Source: a virus
Virus record (IMG/VR): IMGVR_UViG_3300050132_000132
Location: 1 to 42,693 of that record
Length of the DNA: 42,693 nucleotides
Reading direction: 5' to 3' (one strand)
Shown: positions 27,374 through 35,141 of the stretch, piece by piece
How positions within the stretch are numbered: position 1 is the first letter of the stretch
How the letters are laid out: every line of letters begins with the position of its first letter
Notes under the pieces: generated by a model
Databases searched by the model: none
What the model was told of the DNA's origin: nothing
Seen by the model: the letters and a program-made list of their open reading frames with translations, nothing else
Position numbers and translations under genes: made by a program

Positions 27374-28171
27374 ATGAAAGGTAATATTGAAAAAAGAACT
27401 TTCGATACTGAGTTTAAAGTTGAACTAAGAGCTTCTGGTGCATTGGCTAAAACACCTATGTTGAATGGGTATGCCGCTAAGTTTAATACCCTTAGTCAGC
27501 CTATGCCTATTATGCAGGACGGTGAAAAGATTGGTATGTTTCGTGAACAACTGTTACCGAAGTGTTTTGCAGCTGCAATTCCTACTTCTGACGCGAAAGC
27601 TCTTATTAACCACGATCCTAACCTAATCCTCGGACGTACTAAGTCAGGCACTCTTAGGCTTAGTGAAGATTCGGTAGGTCTTCTTTTTGAAAATGACATG
27701 CCTGATACTTCTTATGCAAGGGACTTGCAAATTTCTTGTGCAAGAGGCGATATTAGCCAATGTTCGTTTGGCTTTAGTGTTGCTGCTGGTGGTGATTCTT
27801 ACTCTAAAGACAGTGATAACCCAGGTTGGTACATTCGCTCTATAGCCAATGTCGATCAGTTGTTTGATGTTTCAGCTGTTACCTATCCGGCTTATGTTGA
27901 TACTGACTGCGCTGTACGCTGCTTAGTTGATCTTATCAAAACTGAAAACATGGATGTTGAGCAGCGTGTTCAGCAGAGGCTTGAAGAGGAAAGAGTTGCT
28001 GCTGAACTTGTTGAAACTGAAAGAGTTGAAGCAGAAAGACTTGCTGAAGAAACTAGAACTGCTGAAGAAGTTGAAGAGAATAGGTTGAAAGAAGAACAAG
28101 CTGAGGAACAACGCAACGCTCAGCTTGAAATTGAACATTATAGATTGCAACTGTTGGAATTGGATGTTTAA
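27374..28171 (+). CDS. Prohead maturation protease with coiled-coil tail, 265 aa
   Basis: HK97-family serine protease (U35/S78 type): MLNGYAAKFNTLSQPM near the N-terminus, ALINHDPNLILGRTKSG with the catalytic His, QCSFGF with the Ser, LFDVSAVTYPAY closing the domain (about residue 175). Residues about 185-265 are an almost uninterrupted Glu/Arg/Ala coiled coil that could serve as scaffold before self-cleavage. It trims the capsid N-terminal domain during maturation. Confidence 0.93.
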   Translation: MKGNIEKRTFDTEFKVELRASGALAKTPMLNGYAAKFNTLSQPMPIMQDGEKIGMFREQLLPKCFAAAIPTSDAKALINHDPNLILGRTKSGTLRLSEDSVGLLFENDMPDTSYARDLQISCARGDISQCSFGFSVAAGGDSYSKDSDNPGWYIRSIANVDQLFDVSAVTYPAYVDTDCAVRCLVDLIKTENMDVEQRVQQRLEEERVAAELVETERVEAERLAEETRTAEEVEENRLKEEQAEEQRNAQLEIEHYRLQLLELDV

Positions 28172-28214
28172 CCCTAACTCTGCCAAAGGCAAATAAACTG
28201 AAGGAGAAACACAC

Positions 28215-29435
28215 ATGACTGTTAGCGAACTTAAAGACAAACGGGGTAAAGCAATTTCGGATGGTCGCGCTATTCTCGATTTTGCTGCTGGCGAAAAGCG
28301 TTCTATCAATGCTGAAGAAAAAGTTCAGTACGAAGCTTTTCTTGCTGATGCTGTTCGGATCGGCGAAGATATTGCTATCGAGGAACGTCAGATTAGCCTT
28401 GAGCGCGATCTTGTTGCTGAGAAACTGAAGAATCTGGATAACAAAGAGCATCGCCAGCAGAAACCCGGCGAGGAACAGCGTATGGCCGCTTTCCGCAAGC
28501 TGATTCTGGAAGGGCAAGCTAACCTGACTGGCGAGGAAGTACGCGCCCTGACGGCTGGACAGGACACCCAGGGCGGTTTCTTGGTTACTCCGCAGGAATT
28601 CGTTCAGGAACTGATTGTTGCTGTGAAGAATCAGGTCTTCATGCGCGGTCTTGCTAAGGTCATTCCTCTGAACGGTCCTACCTCTTGTGGTGTTCCTACT
28701 CTGGATAGCGATGTTGGCGATGCTGATTGGACTCCTGAAGTAAAGATTGTGACTGAAGACACCAATCTTGCTTTTGGCAAGCGTGAACTGATGCCTCACC
28801 CGCTGAGCAAGCTGGTGAAGATTTCTAACAAACTACTTCGCTCCGCTGCACTTAATCCTGAGTCGATTGTTATGGATCGTATGGCTTACAAGTTCGGTGT
28901 GTCGATGGAAAAGGGTTATCTTTCCGGCGATGGCGTTCAGAAACCGCTTGGTGTGTTTACTGCGTCTACTGATGGCATTTCTACTGCACGCGACGTTGCA
29001 CAGGCTGCTGGTAACACTACCACCATTACTGCCGACGGCTTGATTGCTGCTAAGTATGCGCTGAAAGCACAGTACCTTCAGAAATCGCAGTGGATTTTCC
29101 ATCGTGATATGCTGAAGCAGGTTGCTTCGCTCAAAACCGGCGATGGTTACTACCTGTTTGAACTGTCCGATAAGGCTGATGTACCTGATACACTGCTTGG
29201 CCGTCCGCTGCTCATGTCTGAGTTTGCTCCTAATACTCTTGCTGCAAGTGCATATGTGGGTATTCTTGGTGACTTCTCTTACTACTGGATTGCCGATAGT
29301 CTTGCACTTCAGTTCATGCGTCTGAACGAACTGTTCAGCTTGAATAATCAAGTTGGTTTTATAGGCAGAATGGAAAGCGATGGTGCGCCCGTATTAGGGG
29401 AGGCTTTCAGCCGTGTGCAATTGTCTGCTAACTAA
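28215..29435 (+). CDS. Major capsid protein, HK97 gp5 family, 406 aa
   Basis: An N-terminal helical delta domain (residues about 1-110, rich in Glu/Lys) precedes the HK97 fold starting QDTQGGFLVTPQEFVQELIV. Later motifs are SKLVKISNKLLRSAALNPES, GDGVQKPLGVF, WIFHRDMLKQVASLK and GDFSYYWIADS. The delta domain is presumably cut off by the upstream protease. Codons favour CTG, CGC and CCG, marking high expression. Ribosome site AAGGAGAA. Confidence 0.97.
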   Translation: MTVSELKDKRGKAISDGRAILDFAAGEKRSINAEEKVQYEAFLADAVRIGEDIAIEERQISLERDLVAEKLKNLDNKEHRQQKPGEEQRMAAFRKLILEGQANLTGEEVRALTAGQDTQGGFLVTPQEFVQELIVAVKNQVFMRGLAKVIPLNGPTSCGVPTLDSDVGDADWTPEVKIVTEDTNLAFGKRELMPHPLSKLVKISNKLLRSAALNPESIVMDRMAYKFGVSMEKGYLSGDGVQKPLGVFTASTDGISTARDVAQAAGNTTTITADGLIAAKYALKAQYLQKSQWIFHRDMLKQVASLKTGDGYYLFELSDKADVPDTLLGRPLLMSEFAPNTLAASAYVGILGDFSYYWIADSLALQFMRLNELFSLNNQVGFIGRMESDGAPVLGEAFSRVQLSAN

Positions 29436-29465
29436 GTTGCAATTAACTGTAAATTAAACTTGAAT

Positions 29466-29483
29466 AGCCCTCTTCGGAGGGCT
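29466..29483 (+). terminator. UUCG hairpin after capsid gene
   Basis: AGCCCTC-TTCG-GAGGGCT is a 7-bp stem with a stable UUCG tetraloop. It lacks a long T-run, so partial termination or mRNA stabilisation of the capsid message is likely. Confidence 0.7.
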
Positions 29484-29498
29484 TAAAGGAGAAATAAA

Positions 29499-29948
29499 AT
29501 GAATCTTAGTAAACAGGCTAAATGGACCCGCGTTTCTAACGCAGTGGCTGCTGGTACTAGCGAAATTGATAGTGCTGTAATTAATATGTCTGACTTTGAA
29601 GGTGTTGTGTTTGCAGTAGCTTTCGGCACTATTACTTCTGGTGCTGCTACTACCGTAAAACTTCAGCAGAGTCTTGTTGGCGATGGTACTGGTATGTCTG
29701 ACATTGCTGGTAGCCATATCACTGTTGCTGACACCGCTGACAATACTCTTGTTCTGAGTGATTTGTTTCAGGTTGATTCGACTGCCGGTGGGTATCTGCG
29801 CTGCGTGGTTACTCGCGCTACTCAGAATGCAGTGGTTGACTCCATTACGGCTATTCAGTATCAGCCGCGTAACAAGCCGCCTGTTCAGGATGCTACTACT
29901 GTCAGCAGCACTCTGTTCCTTCAGTCTCCTGCTCTTGGCACTGCGTAA
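29499..29948 (+). CDS. Probable head decoration protein, 149 aa
   Basis: Begins MNLSKQAKWTRVSNAVAAGT; beta-rich, Thr/Ser/Ala/Gly-rich throughout. Its place directly after the capsid gene and capsid-like codon choice suggest an abundant capsid decoration or accessory protein. No specific family motif is recognised. Ribosome site AAAGGAGA. Confidence 0.65.
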   Translation: MNLSKQAKWTRVSNAVAAGTSEIDSAVINMSDFEGVVFAVAFGTITSGAATTVKLQQSLVGDGTGMSDIAGSHITVADTADNTLVLSDLFQVDSTAGGYLRCVVTRATQNAVVDSITAIQYQPRNKPPVQDATTVSSTLFLQSPALGTA

Positions 29949-29960
29949 TAAATTGAAATA

Positions 29961-29982
29961 GGGACGGTGTAAAAGCCGTCCC
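29961..29982 (+). terminator. GGGACGG hairpin
   Basis: GGGACGG (29961-29967) pairs with CCGTCCC (29976-29982), followed by TTAAC. A sister hairpin with the same outer sequence lies at 34507-34525. Weak terminator or processing stem. Confidence 0.6.
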
Positions 29983-30000
29983 TTAACTAAAGGAGTTTTT

Positions 30001-30420
30001 ATGTCTGAAACTGGTCACAACACTCTTATTTTTTTGCAACAGGGTGGTGCTATTCAAACCGTTGCTGCTGGTGGGCTAATTGACGTTAAAGCGTCTGGCG
30101 GTCTGAAGGTTAACGGCGCTGTTGTAGATCCTGCAAACACTCCTGTTGCTAATTCACTCGCTTCCACTTCTACTAACAAAATAATGGCAGCTGGCACTCA
30201 CTCTACCACAGCACCAGAAGGTATTGCTAACACTCTTACTATTGCTACTGGGCTAACTACAATTACCTCTGCAATTGTTCAGGTGCTGACAGCCAGCAAT
30301 GCTGTTGCTACTACGGATGCTGTTGTTACTTGGTCCGGTGGTAATCTAACTGTAGCCGATGGTTCTACTTATAATACCGTGTCGGGGCAAATTATTAATT
30401 GGTTTGCTTTTGGAGCGTAA
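30001..30420 (+). CDS. Probable second decoration/head fibre protein, 139 aa
   Basis: Begins MSETGHNTLIFLQQGGAIQT and is very rich in Ala, Thr, Gly, Ser and Val with beta character (ASGGLKVNGAVVDPAN). Such sequences are typical of capsid surface or fibre proteins beside the capsid gene. Ribosome site AAAGGAG. Function inferred from position. Confidence 0.6.
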   Translation: MSETGHNTLIFLQQGGAIQTVAAGGLIDVKASGGLKVNGAVVDPANTPVANSLASTSTNKIMAAGTHSTTAPEGIANTLTIATGLTTITSAIVQVLTASNAVATTDAVVTWSGGNLTVADGSTYNTVSGQIINWFAFGA

Positions 30421-30422
30421 TC

Positions 30423-30719
30423 ATGACGCGCAAAATTGAGCTTAAAACCGTTTGGGCCGGTCCTGAAGGGGTTAGGCAGGCCGGGTTTCACACCCTCCCC
30501 GAATCGGTAGCTAAGGGGCTTGTCGATAGCAAACAGGCCGAGTATGCTGACGGTCTGCCGCCTGAATTGGCTATTGCAGCAGCTCCTGTACAAACGGCTG
30601 CTGTGAAACCTCCTGAAGTTGCTAAAGCTATTCCTGCTGCAAAAGTTGTAACTGAACCTGCACAGGCTGAAGTTAAAATTAACCTAGCACCTCCTGCTGG
30701 TTGGGGTAAAGGAGCTTAA
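30423..30719 (+). CDS. Hypothetical protein with Pro/Ala-rich tail, 98 aa
   Basis: Begins MTRKIELKTVWAGPEGVRQA; a short folded N-terminal part (residues 1-50) is followed by an Ala/Pro/Val/Lys-rich tail ending APPAGWGKGA. TTGGAGC is the ribosome site; the upstream in-frame start at 30399 lies inside the previous gene and is less likely. Similar short proteins occur beside capsid genes. Function unknown. Confidence 0.65.
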   Translation: MTRKIELKTVWAGPEGVRQAGFHTLPESVAKGLVDSKQAEYADGLPPELAIAAAPVQTAAVKPPEVAKAIPAAKVVTEPAQAEVKINLAPPAGWGKGA

Positions 30720-30721
30720 AC

Positions 30722-31099
30722 ATGAAAAAGATAGCTCTTGTAGTGCTGCTGGCTTTGTGCCTAGCAATTCCCGCTTATGCAGGAGTGCTCATGTATACAG
30801 TTAGCGTGGATCAAGCAACAAAACTGTATTTTGGTTCTGATCTGGTTAATTATACTCTTATTCCTGCAAACACTTTCAGAACTGTGTACGCAGCCGGTGC
30901 TGGTGTTTCTCAGATTACTTTCGGGCAAGCGTCGTCTGCCAAAACAGCAGCACCTAACGTGAGAGTTGAATACATGGGTACTACTGGTATTGTGCCTGTG
31001 TTGTCTAAAGATAGAGAAGGCCAAAAATTGCAGACAATTAGACCTGACGCGGTTGGCAACTATTTTCTGACTAAATCAACTACGGTTGTATTCAACTAA
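30722..31099 (+). CDS. Exported protein in head module, 125 aa
   Basis: Classical signal peptide MKKIALVVLLALCLAIPAYA (20 residues) with AYA cleavage motif, then a beta-rich mature part (MYTVSVDQATKLYFGSDLVN). The start follows the previous stop by 2 bases with AAAGGAGC. A Sec signal on a gene between head genes is unexpected: the product should leave the cytoplasm and cannot easily be a head part. Function unknown. Confidence 0.7.
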   Translation: MKKIALVVLLALCLAIPAYAGVLMYTVSVDQATKLYFGSDLVNYTLIPANTFRTVYAAGAGVSQITFGQASSAKTAAPNVRVEYMGTTGIVPVLSKDREGQKLQTIRPDAVGNYFLTKSTTVVFN

Positions 31100-31101
31100 A
31101 C

Positions 31102-31147
31102 AATTGGCTTTGAATAAAATGTGTAATTGTTCAAAGCCAATTCTTTA
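31102..31147 (+). terminator. Rho-independent terminator ending the head block
   Basis: AATTGGCTTTGAA (31102-31114) pairs over 13 bp with TTCAAAGCCAATT (31130-31142), then CTTTAATT. It closes the head module before the promoter at 31200. Confidence 0.8.
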
Positions 31148-31199
31148 ATTCAAAACAACTTGTTATTAGTAACCTTAACATTTGCTAATGATAATAAAA

Positions 31200-31228
31200 T
31201 TGACTTCTTCAAATCTAAATGTTATGTG
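31200..31228 (+). promoter_or_regulatory. Promoter of connector/tail block
   Basis: TTGACT (31200-31205), 17-base spacer and TATGTG (31223-31228), with TGT in front as extended -10. It is 28 bases before the connector gene. Confidence 0.45.
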
Positions 31229-31255
31229 TGATTTGTCTGTGAGACAGGAGCTAAT

Positions 31256-32014
31256 GTGATTTTACAGTTAATTACACCGCCTACAACAGAACCAGTTACA
31301 CAGACTGACGTATTTAACCAAATTAGGCAAGACGCTGACACATTTCAAGATTCAACTACTCTTGTAGATATGTTAATTATAGCAGTACGTGAGAGAGCTG
31401 AGTCAGTAACTAATCGTGCCTTACTTACGCAAACATGGGAGCTAACCTTAGATCGTTTTCCTAATTTCAGTTGGAACTATGGTCAAGAAGGCGGCTCTCA
31501 TGGAAATAGAATCAGAATTCCTAAGCCTCCGCTTGTCAGTATTAATTCAATTATATATATAGACATAGATGGTAATGAACAGACTTTAGATCCGTCGCTT
31601 TACAAAGTAGTGAGCAAAGCTGAGCCTGCTTATGTGCAGCCTGCTTACGGTACAGTTTGGCCTGCTACTTTGAACGATTCAGCTGTCATAACTATCAATT
31701 TTACTTGCGGCTATATTTATAACATTCCTTTTAACCCAACTGCTATTTATACAGTTGGTGAAGTTGTTGATTACAACGGAACTGGTTATACTTGCACGGC
31801 ATTAACAACAGCAGGTATACTGCCAACTGTAACAGCGCATTGGGCAGTTAGTAATAATGTTCCAAAAAGTATTAAACAATGGATGCTGCTTAACATAGCA
31901 AACTTGATTGAAAACAGAGAGTCTATAGGTGTTGCGTACCGTGAAACTAAGTATGACATTACAGAATCTCTAGCAGATGTACTTATCGAAAACTTTAGGA
32001 TATATCGACTATGA
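31256..32014 (+). CDS. Head-tail connector (gp6-like) with sugar-binding-like insert, 252 aa
   Basis: N-terminal helices TQTDVFNQIRQDADTFQDST and AVRERAESVTNRALLTQTWE (residues about 16-65) and PPLVSINSIIYIDIDGNEQT are typical of HK97 gp6-like connectors. An inserted segment, IYTVGEVVDYNGTGYTCTAL up to AHWAV (about 163-198), has the W/Y pattern of CBM5/12-type modules, which makes the protein longer than the usual 180-200. GTG start after AGGAG. Confidence 0.85.
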   Translation: MILQLITPPTTEPVTQTDVFNQIRQDADTFQDSTTLVDMLIIAVRERAESVTNRALLTQTWELTLDRFPNFSWNYGQEGGSHGNRIRIPKPPLVSINSIIYIDIDGNEQTLDPSLYKVVSKAEPAYVQPAYGTVWPATLNDSAVITINFTCGYIYNIPFNPTAIYTVGEVVDYNGTGYTCTALTTAGILPTVTAHWAVSNNVPKSIKQWMLLNIANLIENRESIGVAYRETKYDITESLADVLIENFRIYRL

Positions 32015-32340
32015 GAATAGGCGAGCGCAGACAGAAAGTAACAATTCAAGTTCCTGTGCAGACTAAGGATAAGTTTTCAGCAGTAACTGTAGTCTGGAAT
32101 ACTTTTGCTGTAATGTGGGTAGCTATTGAGACTCTTAAAGGCTTTGATAAGTCAAATGCAGCGGCAAACTATCCCGGTGCCGATGTTAAAATAACAATGA
32201 AGTATTTTCCCGGTGTTTTGCCCACAATGCGAATTGTTTATTTGAATCAGATTTATTCGATACTCGGTCAACCTGAGAACGTCGATATGCGGAATAGAGA
32301 TTTGATTTTCACTTGTCAGACAGGCGTAAAAGCTTCTTAA
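32011..32340 (+). CDS. Head-closure / head-tail joining protein, 109 aa
   Basis: Begins MRIGERRQKVTIQVPVQTKD and continues FAVMWVAIETLKGFD and YPGADVKITMKYF, typical of Phage_H_T_join (SPP1 gp16-like) proteins of about 110 residues. ATGA overlap with the connector gene. It seals the connector after DNA packaging. Confidence 0.88.
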   Translation: MRIGERRQKVTIQVPVQTKDKFSAVTVVWNTFAVMWVAIETLKGFDKSNAAANYPGADVKITMKYFPGVLPTMRIVYLNQIYSILGQPENVDMRNRDLIFTCQTGVKAS

Positions 32341-32351
32341 AGGATTAAACA

Positions 32352-32861
32352 ATGACTGATGTTGCTGAACATACTGAAACTATTAATTTGAAAGATGTTG
32401 AAATTGTTCACGGTCATGCACCTAGAGGTGCTGAAAGTGCTGAGTTCAATAAGAACGTCGCTCGGTTGAAAGCTGATGGTTTTGGATATTGTTTTGCAAA
32501 CAAGTTCATGGGTAAAATTGTAACTACTGATCTTCAGGTGCATCATTTCCTTGCTGAGTGGAGTGAGGCTGATCTTGTAGACTTCACTAAATTGAAAGCA
32601 CTAGCTGAACTGTTTGATGTTTATGGCTATGCTGCAAAGATGAAAGATGTTCCTATGACTTCAGTGGATGATATAAGGAACTTAATGGTACTGTCACAAA
32701 TTTGGCATACGGGTGTTAATGCTACTGCTGGTAATCCTACTGGTATTCATAACCTTGTTTTTCCTTTCTGGATAGCTCAACTAAATAGTTTGAATGGCAA
32801 AGATCCAGTTCCGCAAGCCGGTGAATCTTTAGCACAGGCTGAAGCTAGGATTAACCTGTAA
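32352..32861 (+). CDS. Hypothetical protein in connector block, 169 aa
   Basis: Begins MTDVAEHTETINLKDVEIVH; helical, acidic, with HHFLAEWSEADLVDFTKLKA in the centre. AAGGATT precedes the start, and it overlaps the tail-terminator gene by one base. Position between head-closure and tail-terminator genes suggests a structural or assembly function, but no family is recognised. Confidence 0.7.
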   Translation: MTDVAEHTETINLKDVEIVHGHAPRGAESAEFNKNVARLKADGFGYCFANKFMGKIVTTDLQVHHFLAEWSEADLVDFTKLKALAELFDVYGYAAKMKDVPMTSVDDIRNLMVLSQIWHTGVNATAGNPTGIHNLVFPFWIAQLNSLNGKDPVPQAGESLAQAEARINL

Positions 32862-33292
32862 TGAACCTTACTGTTGAAGAACAGTTAAGCACTGTTTTAA
32901 CTCCTGTTTTTGGAACAGAACTTTATCCTATTGTTCATCCTGATCCTGATGGAACAGCGTCTACTGTAGCTAACTTATATGCTGTATTTACTAAGATTGG
33001 TGGTCAATCGATAAACAAACTCAGTGGTGACGATCCTGTAAGTAGAGCTAGAATGCAAATTTCTGCTTTTTCTATTGATTATGGTTCTTTGAATGCTGCT
33101 GAACAAAGTATGAATGCTGCAATGTTAGCGGCTAACGTTGCAGCCAATACAGCAATAAGCAATCAGCAAAATGTTTTTAGTATAGCTGGTGCATTAGCTA
33201 ATATATCTTCTAGTGTACCTACGTATGGTTTTGAAGACGAAACTAGACGTTATTTTTTTCATGCTGATTATTACATCTGGACAAGCAACTAA
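32861..33292 (+). CDS. Tail terminator-like (DUF3168-type) protein, 143 aa
   Basis: Begins MNLTVEEQLSTVLTPVFGTE; the pattern YPIVHPDPDGTASTVANLYA and RARMQISAFSIDYG with a C-terminal FEDETRRYFFHADYYIWT fits DUF3168 tail-completion proteins, which cap the tail tube. TAATG overlap with the preceding gene. Length as expected (about 120-145). Confidence 0.8.
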   Translation: MNLTVEEQLSTVLTPVFGTELYPIVHPDPDGTASTVANLYAVFTKIGGQSINKLSGDDPVSRARMQISAFSIDYGSLNAAEQSMNAAMLAANVAANTAISNQQNVFSIAGALANISSSVPTYGFEDETRRYFFHADYYIWTSN

Positions 33293-33309
33293 ACTAAAAG
33301 GAGTATCCT

Positions 33310-33780
33310 ATGCCACTTGAGCATACCTTAGTAGATTGTCCTCAGAATCCCACATTAGGCCACATTTTAGAGTCCTTGAAACGGCTTGACGCTCATGGTG
33401 AACGTACTGCGTTGGCAATGGAAAAGATGGCTTCCAATTCAGCTACGTTAGACGCTCATTCTGATAAGTTGAAGCAACATGACGCTGCCTTTATTGAATT
33501 GTTTAATTGGCGTAGAGAGTTTGTCGATAAACAGGACAAAGATTACAGAAAGAATTTGGAAAAAATCAGCGAACTTGAAAAAGTCAAAGCAATAAATGAT
33601 GCTGTTGAACAAGTAGTTGAAGATGGCGAAGAAAAGAAGTTTAAGTTTTGGACTGTCGCTGAAGCTAAACTTAAAATAGCTACTCCGTTTGTCATGGTTG
33701 CGTTTTTTGCTATATGGTTAATAGATAGAACTGGATTTGCTTTAGCAGTGCTTAAATTAGTTAAAGAGTTTTCTAAATAA
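33310..33780 (+). CDS. Coiled-coil protein with C-terminal membrane segment, 156 aa
   Basis: Residues 15-105 are coiled coil (LESLKRLDAHGERTALAMEK and later KNLEKISELEKVKAINDAVE); residues about 128-150 form a membrane helix (FVMVAFFAIWLIDRTGFALA). The layout resembles XhlA-type phage membrane proteins but without clear homology. AAAGGAG upstream. Its place in the tail block is odd; it may serve lysis or tail assembly. Confidence 0.7.
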   Translation: MPLEHTLVDCPQNPTLGHILESLKRLDAHGERTALAMEKMASNSATLDAHSDKLKQHDAAFIELFNWRREFVDKQDKDYRKNLEKISELEKVKAINDAVEQVVEDGEEKKFKFWTVAEAKLKIATPFVMVAFFAIWLIDRTGFALAVLKLVKEFSK

Positions 33781-33826
33781 GCTTAAACAAAGGGTTTAGG
33801 CTCACAATTCAAACAGGAGAATTATT

Positions 33827-34486
33827 ATGTCTATCGCTGCTCAGCTAGCTCAAAACACGACGATTTATATTGCAGGTAGCACCGGAAGTGCCGCTACTCT
33901 AACTGCTGTTACGGTAGGTAATCCTACTATTCTAGCTATTACAGGACACACAGGTGTAATGCCGGGTGATGTTGTTGTTCTTGCTGGTTTTACTGGCGCT
34001 GACGCAGCTTCGCTCAATGGTCTTAGCGTAGTTGTTACGCATTATACTACCGGAGCAACTAACGACACGTTTGCTGTTGACATTAACACGCTAGGTAAAA
34101 CGATTACGATTGGTGCCGGAACTGCAACTCCAGCTGCATGGGTACCTGTTCGACAGGTTAAAACGATAAAACCAGGGGGAGCTAGTGCTACTAAGTTGGA
34201 TGTGACTGATCTAAATAGTACTGGTAAAGAATACCGCTCTGGATTGATTGACAACGGAACTTGTGCTTGCGAAATATTCATTCTTGAAAGCGATCCCGGT
34301 CAGGCTGCTTGCCTCTCTGCTTTCACCACTTCTACTGTTGTTAACATGAAACACGTTACTTCAGCTAAGACTAGAACGTTCAGCGCAACTATTCTGAAGT
34401 TCCCTACTGTACCGGATGGTGCTGTCGATTCGGTACAGACCGGATCATTCGAGTTCCAGATTAACGGTTCTGTAACTGTAGCCTAA
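33827..34486 (+). CDS. Major tail tube protein, 219 aa
   Basis: Residues about 119-150 (KTIKPGGASATKLDVTDLNS and GLIDNGTCACEI) match siphophage tail tube proteins; beta-rich with an N-terminal Thr/Val/Gly extension (1-110) containing an Ig-like region PTILAITGHTGVMPGDVVVL. Codons shift toward high expression. It forms the hexameric rings of the tail tube. Ribosome site CAGGAGAA. Confidence 0.9.
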   Translation: MSIAAQLAQNTTIYIAGSTGSAATLTAVTVGNPTILAITGHTGVMPGDVVVLAGFTGADAASLNGLSVVVTHYTTGATNDTFAVDINTLGKTITIGAGTATPAAWVPVRQVKTIKPGGASATKLDVTDLNSTGKEYRSGLIDNGTCACEIFILESDPGQAACLSAFTTSTVVNMKHVTSAKTRTFSATILKFPTVPDGAVDSVQTGSFEFQINGSVTVA

Positions 34487-34506
34487 TTGTGGGCATATCT
34501 CTAACA

Positions 34507-34525
34507 GGGACGTTAATAGCGTCCC
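34507..34525 (+). terminator. GGGACG hairpin after tail tube gene
   Basis: GGGACG-TTAATAG-CGTCCC followed by TTAACC, a sister of the hairpin at 29961-29982 with the same outer stem. Both follow genes of abundant structural proteins. Confidence 0.6.
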
Positions 34526-34557
34526 TTAACCTCTAACCAAAGAAAGGGTTAAACAAA

Positions 34558-34725
34558 ATGGAATACAAAATCGTGCTTGGCAGAAAGCTGCATGAGATAG
34601 TTGAAAATGTAAATGCTGCTATCAAGGAAGGTTGGAAATTGCAAGGCGGTACTTCGGTCGGTCAAGCTAAAGGTGAAGATGGTGTTTACGTTTTTGATTT
34701 CGTTCAAGCGATGATTAAGGAATAA
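34558..34725 (+). CDS. DUF1737-like small protein, 55 aa
   Basis: Begins MEYKIVLGRKLHEIVENVNA and has IKEGWKLQGGTSV with a final VQAMIKE, which is the DUF1737 pattern (VN..i.eGW.p.Gg). A small two-strand, one-helix fold. Function unknown in all phages carrying it. AAAGGG upstream, followed by a UUCG hairpin at 34726-34737. Confidence 0.8.
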   Translation: MEYKIVLGRKLHEIVENVNAAIKEGWKLQGGTSVGQAKGEDGVYVFDFVQAMIKE

Positions 34726-34737
34726 AGGCTTCGGCCT
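34726..34737 (+). other. Small UUCG hairpin
   Basis: AGGC-TTCG-GCCT lies between the DUF1737 gene and the tail chaperone gene. Too short to terminate; likely a message-stabilising element. Confidence 0.45.
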
Positions 34738-34766
34738 CAAACTCAAGCATGAAAGGAAATATTAAA

Positions 34767-35141
34767 ATGGCATTCGATAGGTCTAGTCTTCTTGCTGCAA
34801 TGAAACTGAAAACTGAGGTTGTTGTTGTTGAAGGCGGGGAAGTAATTGTTTCTGAAATTGGTGCTGCTGACTACATTAAACTTTGGAGTGATCCGAAGAA
34901 TCAGAAAGACACTGGCGAGAAAGTCATAAAAGATGGTGTTGAAGAGGCTGTTATGGTCATTGATATGACTAAGTTCACACCCGCTCTTGTAGCATACAGT
35001 GTTGTCGATGAAGCTGGTGAAAGGCTGTTTACTGACGAAGACGTAACTCTGCTTGCTAGGTCTTCGCAGGCTATCTTTCTGAAGTTGGCTGCTGTTGCCC
35101 GTAAGATTAACGGGCTGAGTGGTGAAGAGATAAAAAACTAA
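34767..35141 (+). CDS. Tail assembly chaperone gpG-type, 124 aa
   Basis: Begins MAFDRSSLLAAMKLKTEVVV, with EIGAADYIKLWSD and TPALVAYSVVDEAGERLFTD as in lambda gpG-type chaperones. The ATG at 34767 is chosen because AAAGGAA lies 9 bases in front; an ATG 18 bases upstream overlaps that site. Near the stop, reading GAG ATA AAA AAC TAA contains the slippery heptamer A-AAA-AAC (35132-35138). It guides tape measure and tube assembly. Confidence 0.9.
   Translation: MAFDRSSLLAAMKLKTEVVVVEGGEVIVSEIGAADYIKLWSDPKNQKDTGEKVIKDGVEEAVMVIDMTKFTPALVAYSVVDEAGERLFTDEDVTLLARSSQAIFLKLAAVARKINGLSGEEIKN

Noticed and set aside
28053-28799. 248-codon minus-strand ORF opposite the capsid and protease genes
   Set aside because: Shadow of the well-identified plus-strand genes caused by their codon bias; no motifs.
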